Shown here: positions 11,360 through 20,117 of the stretch, piece after piece | How positions within the stretch are numbered: the stretch's first letter is position 1 | How the letters are laid out: each line of letters opens with the position of its first letter | NCBI GenBank assembly: GCA_934631005.1 | Contig: CAKTXA010000002.1 | Coordinates: 1-64,000, forward strand | From: an uncultured Oscillospiraceae bacterium | GTDB lineage: Bacteria; Bacillota; Clostridia; Oscillospirales; Oscillospiraceae | Direction: 5' to 3' | Length of the DNA: 64,000 bases | Made by a program: the position numbers and the translations under genes | The notes under the pieces: generated by a model | The model's input: only the letters and a program-made list of their open reading frames with translations | The model's database searches: none | What the model was told of the DNA's origin: nothing

Positions 11360-12490
11360 TCAGAGCTTGCGGTCGAGCTTTTCGGCATACTCCGCGCGGA
11401 ACTTGGCGAATTCGCCCGCGTCCAGCGCGCCGCGGATGCGCGCGAGGAGCGTGTTGTAGAAGTACAGATTGTGCATCACGCCCAGGCGCATGGCGAGCAT
11501 CTCGTCGGCCTTAAAGAGGTGGTGCAGATACGCCCGCGAGAAGCGGCGGCAGACCGGGCAGTCGCACTCCGGGTCGATGGGGCCGTCATCCAGCGTATAC
11601 TTGGCGTTTTTCATATTGATCGCGCCGCTCCAGGTGAACAGCCGCCCGTGCCGTGCGTTGCGTGCGGGCATGACGCAGTCAAAAAAGTCCACGCCGCGCG
11701 CGACTGCCTCGATGATATTCGCCGGTGTGCCCACGCCCATCAGATACCGCGGGCGGTCCTTGGGCATATGCGGCTCGACCGCCTCGATGATGCGGTACAT
11801 CGTCTGCGTATCCTCGCCCACGGCAAGGCCGCCAATGGCATAGCCGGGCAGGTCGAGCTTTGCGATCTCCTTCATGTGCCACACGCGCAGATCCTCAAAC
11901 GTCGCGCCCTGGTTGATGCCCCAGAGCTGCTGGCCGGGATTGACGGCGTCCGGCTCGGCGTTATACTGCGCCAGCGCTGCCTTGCAGCGCACGAGCCAGC
12001 GCGCCGTGCGCTCGCAGGACGCCTTGGCGTACTGGTAGGTCGCGGGGTTCTCCACGCACTCGTCAAACGCCATTGCGATGTCGGAGCCGAGGTTCGATTG
12101 GATGCGCATGCTCTGCTCGGGGCCCATGAAGATGCGGTGTCCGTCGATGTGCGAGGCGAACGTGACGCCCTCCTCCTTGATCTGCCGCAGCTTTGCCAGC
12201 GAAAACACCTGAAAGCCGCCGGAGTCGGTCAGGATGGGGCCGTTCCACGTCATAAATTTGTGGATGCCGCCGAGCTGTCGCACGACCGTATCGCCCGGAC
12301 GCAAGTGCAGGTGATAGGTGTTGGACAGCTCCACCTGCGTGCCGATGTGCTCCAGATCCTCGGCGCTGAGCGCGCCCTTGATGGCGGCCTGCGTGCCGAC
12401 ATTCATAAAAACCGGGGTCTGGACGGTGCCATGCGTGCAGGAAAATTCCCCGCGCCGCGCCGCGCCCTCCTGTTTGAGAAGTTTGAACAT
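11360..12490 (-). CDS. tgt: tRNA-guanine transglycosylase
   Basis: Exchanges guanine 34 of GUN-anticodon tRNAs for preQ1 in queuosine synthesis. At 376 aa it is standard length. Visible features: nucleophile region LTDSGGFQVFS, the substrate Asp in that motif, GGLAVGE, YLMGVGTPANIIEAVARGVDFFDCVMPARNARHG (second catalytic Asp), and zinc ligands CDCPVC...H in the C-terminal part. The start MFKLLKQEG has AGAGGT seven bases upstream; a longer frame upstream runs into the relB gene region and lacks a site. It is paired with queA, separated by a RelB antitoxin gene. Confidence 0.97.
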   Translation of the reverse strand: MFKLLKQEGAARRGEFSCTHGTVQTPVFMNVGTQAAIKGALSAEDLEHIGTQVELSNTYHLHLRPGDTVVRQLGGIHKFMTWNGPILTDSGGFQVFSLAKLRQIKEEGVTFASHIDGHRIFMGPEQSMRIQSNLGSDIAMAFDECVENPATYQYAKASCERTARWLVRCKAALAQYNAEPDAVNPGQQLWGINQGATFEDLRVWHMKEIAKLDLPGYAIGGLAVGEDTQTMYRIIEAVEPHMPKDRPRYLMGVGTPANIIEAVARGVDFFDCVMPARNARHGRLFTWSGAINMKNAKYTLDDGPIDPECDCPVCRRFSRAYLHHLFKADEMLAMRLGVMHNLYFYNTLLARIRGALDAGEFAKFRAEYAEKLDRKL

Positions 12491-12527
12491 AATTACCTCT
12501 TTCGCTGCATAGGGTGTTTGCAGAAGC

Positions 12528-12803
12528 TCATTTCGCAAGCTCCTCAAACGCCGCTTTGTGCTCGCGCAGGATGCGCTGCGCGACGAAGTCGATTTTTTCA
12601 TCGTCCGTCATTTCGATCTCGCCGCTCTCCTGACGCGGCGGCTTGGAAAGCCGGACCTCGAACGGGATCCTGTTTTCGCGGATCGACTGCCGCAGGAAAA
12701 TATTGATCGCTGTGGACAGATCCAGTCCCAGGTCCGCGTAGAGCGCCTGCGCCTGCGATTTCACGTCGGCGTCGATCGAAATGCTGGTCGTTACCTTTGC
12801 CAT
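12528..12803 (-). CDS. Orphan RelB/DinJ-family antitoxin (91 aa)
   Basis: The N-terminal ribbon-helix-helix (MAKVTTSISIDADVKSQAQALYADLGLDLSTAI) matches the RelB/DinJ antitoxin family, which binds operator DNA and neutralises a RelE/YafQ-type ribonuclease. The C-terminal toxin-binding tail (IPFEVRLSKPP...) is present. No toxin gene is adjacent: queA is upstream and tgt downstream on the same strand. AGAGGTGA precedes the ATG and a consensus promoter lies directly upstream, which would also feed tgt. It may have lost its toxin, act in trans, or be a plain regulator. Confidence 0.85.
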   Translation of the reverse strand: MAKVTTSISIDADVKSQAQALYADLGLDLSTAINIFLRQSIRENRIPFEVRLSKPPRQESGEIEMTDDEKIDFVAQRILREHKAAFEELAK

Positions 12804-12822
12804 GATGATCACCTCTGAGGAC

Positions 12823-12850
12823 ATTATACTGAATCTTGTTATTTTGTCAA
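12823..12850 (-). promoter_or_regulatory. relB-tgt promoter
   Basis: Consensus TTGACA (12845-12850) and TATAAT (12823-12828) with a 16-bp spacer on the minus strand. It sits between queA and relB; RelB-type proteins often repress such promoters. Confidence 0.8.
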
Positions 12851-12868
12851 TATAATATCCATATGGAC

Positions 12869-13894
12869 TCAGTAAATATACATTGCATCCCCAAACGAGA
12901 AGAACCGGTAGCGCTCCTTTACGGCGATGTTGTAGGCGTTCAGGATCTTTTCGCGGCCGGCGAAGGCGGAGACCAGCATGACGAGCGTGCTCTCCGGCAG
13001 GTGGAAGTTCGTGATGAGCGCGTCCATCGCCTTGAAGCGGTAGCCGGGGTAGATGAAAATATCCGTCCACGCCGAGCGCGCAGTGAAGTGCCCGTTCTCG
13101 TCCGCGAGCGATTCGACCGTCCGGCAGGACGTGGTGCCCACGCACACGATCCGCCCGCCCGCGGCGCGCGTGCGGTTGAGCAGGTCGGCCGTCTCCTGCG
13201 AGATCATGCAGAACTCCGAGTGCATATGATGCTCGGTGACCTCCTCGGCCTTTACGGGCCGGAACGTGCCAAGGCCGACGTGCAGCGTGACATAGGCAAG
13301 GTTCACACCCTTTTCCTGCAGCGTCCGCAGCAGCTCCGGCGTAAAGTGGAGCCCGGCGGTCGGCGCGGCGGCGGAGCCGTTCACGCGGGAGTAGACCGTC
13401 TGATACCGCTCCTGATCCTGCAATTCCTCTTTAATATACGGCGGCAGGGGCATTTTGCCGAGCCGCTCCAGCACCTCCAGGAAGATGCCCTCGTAGTGGA
13501 ACTGCACGAGCTTGTTGCCGTCGTCGCGCTCGCCCACGACCGTGGCGGTCAGCTCACCGTCACCGAAGGACAGCTCGGTGCCGGTGTGCGTTTTGCGGCC
13601 GGGCTTCGTCAGGCACTCCCACACGCCGCCGCCCTCATCTTTGAGCAGCAGCACCTCCACCGCGCCGCCGGTCGGCTCGCGATGGCCGAGCAGACGCGCG
13701 GGCAGCACGCGGGAGTCGTTGAGCACCAGGCAGTCGCCCGGGCGGAGGAGCTCCGCGATGTCGTAAAAGTGCCGGTGGGCGATCTCGCCCGTTTCGCGGC
13801 TTAGCGTGAGCAGCCGGGACGCGTCGCGCCGCTCCAGCGGCGTCTGCGCGATCAGCTCCGGCGGCAGTTCATAGAAAAAATCGTGCGTTTTCAA
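12869..13894 (-). CDS. queA: SAM:tRNA ribosyltransferase-isomerase
   Basis: Transfers and rearranges ribose from S-adenosylmethionine onto preQ1-tRNA to make epoxyqueuosine. It is 341 aa from the TTG start. Conserved stretches: FFYELPPELIAQTPLERRDASRL, LNDSRVLPARL, KMPLPPYI, ERYQTVY, GSAAAPTAGLHFT, YVTLHVGLGTF, HSE, GTTSCRTVES, TDIFIYPGYRF, NFHLPESTLVMLVSAF. The TTG is chosen because GGGAGGAG lies eight bases before it and homology begins just after; no ATG is available there. First gene of the queA-relB-tgt-yajC run. Confidence 0.96.
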   Translation of the reverse strand: MKTHDFFYELPPELIAQTPLERRDASRLLTLSRETGEIAHRHFYDIAELLRPGDCLVLNDSRVLPARLLGHREPTGGAVEVLLLKDEGGGVWECLTKPGRKTHTGTELSFGDGELTATVVGERDDGNKLVQFHYEGIFLEVLERLGKMPLPPYIKEELQDQERYQTVYSRVNGSAAAPTAGLHFTPELLRTLQEKGVNLAYVTLHVGLGTFRPVKAEEVTEHHMHSEFCMISQETADLLNRTRAAGGRIVCVGTTSCRTVESLADENGHFTARSAWTDIFIYPGYRFKAMDALITNFHLPESTLVMLVSAFAGREKILNAYNIAVKERYRFFSFGDAMYIY

Positions 13895-13938
13895 AAAATG
13901 ATCTCCTCCCTTTCCCGCGAATCTGTGCAGATGGCACA

Positions 13939-13967
13939 TTGACAGGCGCGGAAGGTTGTGATATGAT
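13939..13967 (+). promoter_or_regulatory. asd-dapA promoter
   Basis: Consensus TTGACA (13939-13944), 17-bp spacer, TATGAT (13962-13967). It leaves a leader of about 130 nt before asd, with a GTTAC...GTAAC hairpin; no known riboswitch was recognised in it. Confidence 0.75.
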
Positions 13968-14106
13968 AGCCGCACAGTGAAAGACATATGTCCTTGCAGA
14001 AAAGACATGTTCTCTCCCCTGTCTAGCAGATCATATTATAGAACATTCCAAAGTTACAATCAACCGTAACTTTTGCGGGTGCCAAAATGAAACGGAGCGT
14101 AGAATT

Positions 14107-15195
14107 ATGAAACAGTACAAAGTCGGGATCATCGGGGCCACCGGTATGGTCGGCCAGCGGTTCGTGCTGCTGTGCGCGCAGCATCCGTGGTTCAAGCTCA
14201 CCGTCCTCGCCGCGAGCAGTCACAGCGCGGGCAAGACCTATCGTGAGGCCATCGGCCCCCGCTGGCATATGGCGGACGCCATGCCGGACGCGGCGGCAGA
14301 CATGATCGTGATGGACGCCGAGCAGGACGCGGAGCAGATCGCGGAGGCGGTCGATTTCGTATTCTGCGCGGTCAATATGAAAAAAGACGAGATCAAGGCG
14401 CTCGAAGAGCGCTACGCGAAGCTCGAATGCCCGGTGGTGTCGAACAACTCCGCCCACCGCTGGACGCCCGACGTGCCGATGGTCGTGCCGGAGATCAACG
14501 CCGATCATATCCGCATCATCGACGCCCAGCGCAAGCGCCTTGGCACCAAGCGCGGCTTCATCGCCGTAAAGTCCAACTGCAGCCTGCAAAGCTACGTCCC
14601 GGCACTGCATCCGCTGCTGAAATTCGGCCTGGACCGCGCGCTGGTGTGCACGTATCAGGCGATCTCGGGCGCGGGCAAGACGTTTGAGACCTGGCCGGAG
14701 ATGATCGACAACGTCATCCCCTACATCGGCGGCGAGGAGGAAAAATCCGAGCAGGAGCCGCTGAAGCTGTGGGGCCATGTCGAGGGCGATCAGATCGTGT
14801 GCGCCGATGGCCCGTCCATCACCGCGCAGTGCCTGCGCGTGCCGTGCTCCGACGGGCATATGGCCGCGTGCTTTATGAAATTTGCGGGCGAAAAGCCGTC
14901 CATTGACGAGATCAAGTCCATCTGGGCAAACTACAAGGGCCGCGCGCAGGAGCTGAAGCTCCCCTCCGCGCCGGAGCATTTCCTGCACTACTTTGAGGAG
15001 GCCGACCGGCCGCAGACGAAGCTCGACCGGATGCTCGAGGGCGGCATGGCCGTTTCGATCGGCCGCCTGCGCGAGGATACGCAGTACGACTACAAATTCG
15101 TCTGCCTGTCTCACAACACCCTGCGCGGCGCGGCGGGCGGCGCGGTCCTGCTCGCGGAGCTTCTGTGCGCGGAAGGATATATCACAACAAAATAA
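14107..15195 (+). CDS. asd: Aspartate-semialdehyde dehydrogenase
   Basis: Reduces aspartyl phosphate to aspartate semialdehyde with NADPH, the branch point to lysine/DAP, threonine and methionine. At 362 aa it starts with the Rossmann motif VGIIGATGMVGQRF (residues 6-19). The catalytic Cys is in KSNCSLQ (about residue 160), and HMAACF and SIGRLRED follow. The sequence type (HRWTPDVPMVVPEIN, NTLRGAAGGAVLLAE) resembles the archaeal/fungal HOM2-like branch rather than the E. coli type. GGAG precedes the ATG. It is followed after 19 bp by dapA, forming a two-gene operon. Confidence 0.95.
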   Translation: MKQYKVGIIGATGMVGQRFVLLCAQHPWFKLTVLAASSHSAGKTYREAIGPRWHMADAMPDAAADMIVMDAEQDAEQIAEAVDFVFCAVNMKKDEIKALEERYAKLECPVVSNNSAHRWTPDVPMVVPEINADHIRIIDAQRKRLGTKRGFIAVKSNCSLQSYVPALHPLLKFGLDRALVCTYQAISGAGKTFETWPEMIDNVIPYIGGEEEKSEQEPLKLWGHVEGDQIVCADGPSITAQCLRVPCSDGHMAACFMKFAGEKPSIDEIKSIWANYKGRAQELKLPSAPEHFLHYFEEADRPQTKLDRMLEGGMAVSIGRLREDTQYDYKFVCLSHNTLRGAAGGAVLLAELLCAEGYITTK

Positions 15196-15214
15196 AGCGT
15201 AAAGGGGTCTTAGG

Positions 15215-16087
15215 ATGAAGCAGCCTGTTTTTGAAGGCGTTGCGACCGCGCTGGTCACGCCCTTCCAAAGCAGTACCGTCGATTATCCAAAACTCGAACA
15301 GCTGCTGGACTTTCAGCTGGCCAGCGGCGTGGACGCCATCGTCGTGTGCGGCACGACGGGCGAATCGGCCACCATGACGCCGCAGGAGCAGCTGGGCGTA
15401 ATCGCCCACTGCATCCGCTACGTCGCGGGGCGCTGCAAGATCATCGCAGGCACGGGCAGCAACTCAACCGCCCACTGTCTGGAGATGAGCCGCGTGGCGG
15501 CGTCGATCGGCGCGGACGCGCTGCTGCTCGTCACGCCGTACTACAACAAGTGTACGCAATCAGGGCTGATCGCGCACTATATGACCGTTGCCGACGCGGT
15601 GAACATCCCCGTGATCGTCTACAACGTGCCCAGCCGCACGGGCGTGGACATCAGCGTGGAGACGTACCGCGTGCTCGCGGAGCACCCGAACATCGGGGGC
15701 GTGAAGGAAGCCTCGGCCAGCGTGTGCAAAACGGCGCGCATTCTGGACGCGTGCGGCGAGAGCCTGCCCGTCTGGTCCGGCAACGACGACGAGGCTGTGC
15801 CGATGATGTCCATCGGCGCGAAGGGGCTCATTTCCGTCCTGTCGAACATCCGGCCGAAGCAGACGCTGGAGATGATCCGCGCCTGCCAGCATGGCGATTT
15901 TGAAAAGGCCGGGCGGATGCAGGTGGCGCTGATGCCGCTGATCGACGCGCTGTTCTGCGAGGTCAATCCCATCCCCGTCAAGCAGGCGCTGAATCTGGCG
16001 GGCTTTGACGTCGGCCTCCCCCGCCTGCCCCTCACGCCCCTCTCCGAGGCAAACATCCAAAGACTCAAGACGCTGCTGGCGTCGTAG
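15215..16087 (+). CDS. dapA: 4-hydroxy-tetrahydrodipicolinate synthase
   Basis: Condenses aspartate semialdehyde and pyruvate, the first committed step of DAP/lysine synthesis. It is a 290-aa TIM barrel. Motifs: VCGTTGESATMT (about residues 44-55), the Tyr in YYNK, YNVPSRTGVDI with the substrate-binding Arg, the Schiff-base Lys in GVKEAS (about residue 164), and GNDDEAVPMMSIGAKGLISVLSN. AAAGGGG precedes the ATG. It acts directly on the product of the upstream asd gene. A strong terminator follows. Confidence 0.97.
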   Translation: MKQPVFEGVATALVTPFQSSTVDYPKLEQLLDFQLASGVDAIVVCGTTGESATMTPQEQLGVIAHCIRYVAGRCKIIAGTGSNSTAHCLEMSRVAASIGADALLLVTPYYNKCTQSGLIAHYMTVADAVNIPVIVYNVPSRTGVDISVETYRVLAEHPNIGGVKEASASVCKTARILDACGESLPVWSGNDDEAVPMMSIGAKGLISVLSNIRPKQTLEMIRACQHGDFEKAGRMQVALMPLIDALFCEVNPIPVKQALNLAGFDVGLPRLPLTPLSEANIQRLKTLLAS

Positions 16088-16094
16088 GTACATA

Positions 16095-16128
16095 AAAAAG
16101 AGCATTGCCGGGCGGCAATGCTCTTTTT
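16095..16128. terminator. dapA bidirectional terminator
   Basis: A perfect 15-bp stem AAAAAGAGCATTGCC / GGCAATGCTCTTTTT with loop GGGC. It serves dapA on plus and the large secreted-protein gene ending at 16135 on minus. Confidence 0.9.
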
Positions 16129-16134
16129 GTTGGT

Positions 16135-19100
16135 TTACGTGCCGTTTTTGAGGACAAGCAGCGCGTTGCGCAGCGGGGTGCGGCGCGCACCGTCGATGAC
16201 ATAGATTTTGTAGGTGTCATCCGGCAAGGCATTCTTGAACGAGACCTCGATCCGCCATGTGTCGCCGGTCAGCGTGGCTGTGCGGTATTCGATCCCGGCA
16301 AGGCGGCCGTTTTTGTTGAAGCGGACGATCACAACCGCCGCTTCCTTCGACGCCGCGTCCGGCCCGGCGGAAATGTCCGCGCTGATCTCCGTGGTCGTGC
16401 CGTCATCCTTGCAATCGGTGTCGACGTCAACAGAGGAACCGGAATTCAGACGCACATAGCGAGTGCCTTTTGTCAGGAAGGCGTCTGCTGTTGCAGATTT
16501 TGCATTGGAGCCGTCTGTGTTGGTGCTTGCGTAGACGGTGCAGTTGTCGGCTGTGAATGTGCAGTCCTCACTGCTCTTTTGGATCGGCGCCGTGTTTTCC
16601 GCCCCCAGAGACGTGACCAGCGTACCGCCTGTGATCGTAATAGAATTCTTTATTTGAATGTCATAGCCAAGCTCCGAAGAAACCTCCAACTTGCCGCCGC
16701 TTATTGTAATATAATCAGGCACTTCCAATGTAGGATATTGTTCGTTATCTACACGCTGTGATGTTCCATATCTATGGCCGCTTCCTTTACTTTTCACAGT
16801 AATGCTGCCGCCCTGCACATCTAAAGAGCCTGCGATAAAAGCGCCCTTACAGCGGCCGAGTATCTCCACACATGCATTGTCCTTGACCGTTGTATTATAT
16901 CCAACAAATGCAGCAGTCCGATTTACATTGTCATCCGTAATAAAGGCTTTGAGCGAGCTGTTTCCGGAAACTGTAAGGTCGCCCTGATAGACATGCAGTG
17001 CAATGCCAAGATACGCAGTCGAACTTATTGAGAGATTTTGCTTCTGGCATGAGGTCGTAATCTGACAGCTCCCGCCGATACTAACGCTGCCTGTTGAAAA
17101 AATAGTACCGTAATCCGGCCGCACCGCATAGGCGTCCAGACTGCCGGAGCCGATAAAGGTGAGATCGTAGCAGAAAATTGCCCGCTTATCCCTAATGTCC
17201 GTGCTGATTTTGTTTTCCCCTTCAAGCTTGATCGTAAGCGGAAGACTCACAGCACAGATCACCGCTACGTTATCGCCCACTTCTGTGAGTTCCGCATTGC
17301 AGAGCGTCAGCATATTGGTGCTCACATCATAGGATACCGTTCCATTTCCCGTCACATCGGACGCATTGTCCTTCGTGATCTGTATTCCATTGACAAAAAT
17401 ATTGGGGAAAGTCGCACCCGCGGAAATTTGCTCTGTCTTTGGGCTTACCAGCGTGCCCGCATAACCGTCGCAGGTGAGCTCGCAGTAGATCCGGCAGCCA
17501 ATATCCGTGGTCGTTAACTTGTACGTAGCCTTGCTGTATGGCTCGTTATCAGATTTGATGAGCTCCGGCTCAAGATCCCAGCGGCAGCGATACCAACGAT
17601 AGGTCGGTTTGTTGCTATTCAGGTTGCCGCCGGTCAGCGTCGCTGTCAGCGTTTCGTCCTTCTCAGGTGTACCTGTAATAGTCAGCGTACCTTCCAGAAT
17701 TGTCTCGCCATTGGGGTCAAAATCGGCGCTGCCATTGACCCAGTAGGCGTCCTTCATCGCCACGCGGTTTCCTGTGCTGTCCGTACAGGTATAGCCGAGG
17801 TCCCACTTGATGCCGTAATAGGAAACGCGATAGCTTCCATTACGGGCGGTGTTTTTCAGATGCACCTCCGTGCCCTGCATGAAGACCTCGCCGTAGCCTA
17901 TCTCGCCGGAGCTGAGCAGATGGCCCTGATAAGCGCCGATCGTGGTGACGTTGAGCACTGCGCCGGTGCCGTTGAGGATAATGTCATCGCCGCCGTAGAT
18001 GCCGCAAACACCTGCCGAGCCGTCCTGCCGCTGTGAGTAGACGCGGGGACTGATCGCGGGCTGCGCGCTCATGGCGCCCACCGTGATGTCCACATCCACC
18101 GCACCGATGGTGACGATGCCCGGCACGGTCACTGCGCTGGAGGGGTCACGCTGCTTCACCGTGCGGATGCCCTGCGCGTCGCCCGCGCCGAACACGTTGA
18201 TGGTGAGCGTCGGCTTCGTCTTGTAGCCTTCCGCGGCACTGATGGTCAGGTCGCCCTGACACAGGATGCCGGTGGCGCGGCCGGTGATGGGATCGCTGTC
18301 AACAAGCCTTTCGTTTTCCAACCTGCCTTCCAGCGATTTGGTCAGGTCCGGATCGCGCGCGTAGTTCGCCATGTCGATGCTGACCTCCGCGCCGTCGGCC
18401 AGCACGATATTCAGACTGTTGTTGCAGAAAATACCCACCGCTTCGCCGGAGCCGATCGTCTTGCAGCCGTGCGTGATCACGACTTTGCCGCCGAGCGTCA
18501 GCGTGCGCGTATCCTTGTCATAGGTCATCCAGCCGGTTGGATCGCTGCCGACCTGACGCTCTGAAAGATCATAGTTCCTGTCGATTGCAATGCCGTCTAC
18601 GCTCATGCCGGTGCTTACCGAAACGTTATACTTGCTTGATTTTGGGGTCGTAGCCACAGCACGGACGCACAGGCCCGCGGCATATTCCGTTGTGGCCGCG
18701 GTTCGTGCCACGACCTCGTAGATTGTATCTTCAGAAAGGCCGATGAAGAGCGGGCTGGTCTGCCAGCCGGCCGCGGGCGTCCGCTTCTCGCCCGACGCAG
18801 TCAGCGCGTATTCCACGACCTGGCCGTTGCTGGCTGCGGCGATCGGCTCCACCTCAATGGTATAGGGCGTGACAGATTTCACCTTCACGCTGTCAATGCT
18901 CGCGCCGGGTTTCAGATCGTGGTGCAGCTCGACCCGCGTATACAGGCCGTTCTCCTCATTGCGGTAGGCGACCTGCGTGCCGTCATCCTTCGTCGCCAGC
19001 AGCGCGGCGGTCGATTCAGTCGGCATATACAGCGGCATGGTGGACAGCGCCGCAGCCGTGGTCGCTTCGCCGCAGAACGCGGTAAAATTCCCGTTCGGAT

Positions 19101-19875
19101 AGGGATCACGACCGGACTCCGACAGCTCCACCTTGCCGTAGACGCCGTAGCTGCCCGCGCCGCCACTGTAATATGTACCGGCGGTGAGCGTGCCGCATTT
19201 CGGCTTTATGACGGCATCAAAATCGTCCAATGTGCCTGCATCATAGATACCGGCGCTGATCTTATTATAGCCGCACTGGCCGCCGTAGACGTTTACAGTG
19301 CAGTTGTCATTCGCCGAATCTTCGCCGCGCGTCGCACCGACCGTGACAGAAGCGCGCGTGAAAATGCCGAAGCTGTGCCCGGTCGCTTTGCCGCTCCGGA
19401 TGGTCAGGCTGCCGATGCCGGTGAACGTGATAGACTGGAATTGATTACTAACTGCAATACCGGCACAGTCACCCGGGATCTCGCCGAGGCCCGTAAGGTC
19501 AATGGCGTTATCATCCATCAACTCGATGATCAGAGAGCCATCCGTATGAATACCCGCAAAAATAGAAAGCTGAACGCCACTATTCGTAGTGATCAGGCCG
19601 TATTCCGAGCTGGAACCGCTCCGGATGTCAGCCCCTTTCAGTGTCAGGCAATACCGAGTAGACTGTGTATAATAATGGACGTTGTAATCATTTTCAGAAC
19701 CCGCCACAAGTTCGCCGCTGCTGTCAGTTTTCCAGTAGCCGCCTTCAACAACATCCGTACCAGACACCCATACGTGGGTGGGCTGCTCATTCATGCTTAT
19801 GGCCGACGCCACCGTTGGCAGCAGGGTCAGCAGGAGGCAGAGGGTCAGCAGCAGGCTTACCGTGCGTTTTTTCAT
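16135..19875 (-). CDS. Large secreted beta-rich surface protein (1246 aa)
   Basis: Signal peptide at residues 1-26 (KKRTVSLLLTLCLLLTLLPTVASA). The body is repetitive: several modules read as 'x-YDxxTxxLTLxxx' (WMTYDKDTRTLTLGG, VSYDVSTNMLTLCNA) followed by runs of short beta strands with GSxT/IxG turns, like right-handed beta-helix or carbohydrate-binding-like domains of Clostridia. Around residues 740-830 is an Ig-like domain (TITGTPEKDETLTATL...YRWYR). No SLH, LPXTG or membrane anchor is seen, so it is probably released or held non-covalently. AAGGAG precedes the chosen ATG. The function is unknown; glycan or mucus binding is a guess. Confidence 0.85.
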   Translation of the reverse strand: MKKRTVSLLLTLCLLLTLLPTVASAISMNEQPTHVWVSGTDVVEGGYWKTDSSGELVAGSENDYNVHYYTQSTRYCLTLKGADIRSGSSSEYGLITTNSGVQLSIFAGIHTDGSLIIELMDDNAIDLTGLGEIPGDCAGIAVSNQFQSITFTGIGSLTIRSGKATGHSFGIFTRASVTVGATRGEDSANDNCTVNVYGGQCGYNKISAGIYDAGTLDDFDAVIKPKCGTLTAGTYYSGGAGSYGVYGKVELSESGRDPYPNGNFTAFCGEATTAAALSTMPLYMPTESTAALLATKDDGTQVAYRNEENGLYTRVELHHDLKPGASIDSVKVKSVTPYTIEVEPIAAASNGQVVEYALTASGEKRTPAAGWQTSPLFIGLSEDTIYEVVARTAATTEYAAGLCVRAVATTPKSSKYNVSVSTGMSVDGIAIDRNYDLSERQVGSDPTGWMTYDKDTRTLTLGGKVVITHGCKTIGSGEAVGIFCNNSLNIVLADGAEVSIDMANYARDPDLTKSLEGRLENERLVDSDPITGRATGILCQGDLTISAAEGYKTKPTLTINVFGAGDAQGIRTVKQRDPSSAVTVPGIVTIGAVDVDITVGAMSAQPAISPRVYSQRQDGSAGVCGIYGGDDIILNGTGAVLNVTTIGAYQGHLLSSGEIGYGEVFMQGTEVHLKNTARNGSYRVSYYGIKWDLGYTCTDSTGNRVAMKDAYWVNGSADFDPNGETILEGTLTITGTPEKDETLTATLTGGNLNSNKPTYRWYRCRWDLEPELIKSDNEPYSKATYKLTTTDIGCRIYCELTCDGYAGTLVSPKTEQISAGATFPNIFVNGIQITKDNASDVTGNGTVSYDVSTNMLTLCNAELTEVGDNVAVICAVSLPLTIKLEGENKISTDIRDKRAIFCYDLTFIGSGSLDAYAVRPDYGTIFSTGSVSIGGSCQITTSCQKQNLSISSTAYLGIALHVYQGDLTVSGNSSLKAFITDDNVNRTAAFVGYNTTVKDNACVEILGRCKGAFIAGSLDVQGGSITVKSKGSGHRYGTSQRVDNEQYPTLEVPDYITISGGKLEVSSELGYDIQIKNSITITGGTLVTSLGAENTAPIQKSSEDCTFTADNCTVYASTNTDGSNAKSATADAFLTKGTRYVRLNSGSSVDVDTDCKDDGTTTEISADISAGPDAASKEAAVVIVRFNKNGRLAGIEYRTATLTGDTWRIEVSFKNALPDDTYKIYVIDGARRTPLRNALLVLKNGT

Positions 19876-19917
19876 ATGCGATCTCTCCTTCAGTCTTTTC
19901 TCGCCCAGAAGCCCATT

Positions 19918-19982
19918 GTGTCTCTCCATAGGAGAGACACAAGACCCATGGGTCTTGCCGCGGCCCGCCGTGGCCGCACCTG
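19918..19982. repeat. Three consecutive palindromes upstream of the secreted-protein gene
   Basis: GTGTCTCTCC-ata-GGAGAGACAC (19918-19940), CAAGACCCATGGGTCTTG (19940-19957) and GCGGCC...GGCCGC (about 19959-19976) lie end to end in the 5' region of the minus-strand gene. They may be operators, RNA hairpins in the leader, or the folded arms of a small mobile repeat. Confidence 0.6.
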
Positions 19983-20117
19983 ATTTAACACATATAGGAT
20001 ACCAGACTTTCCGCGCATTTGGACGCGAACGGTACGAAATGTAGCAATTTGCCGCCTGAAATGCAGATCATCCCCAGAAACAGGAAAAGCTCCCGGTCAC
20101 CCGGGGGCTTTCGGCGT

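Noticed and set aside
13945..14106. Lysine riboswitch ahead of asd-dapA
   Set aside because: The leader of about 130 nt lacks the conserved L-box core that is plain at 41244-41411.
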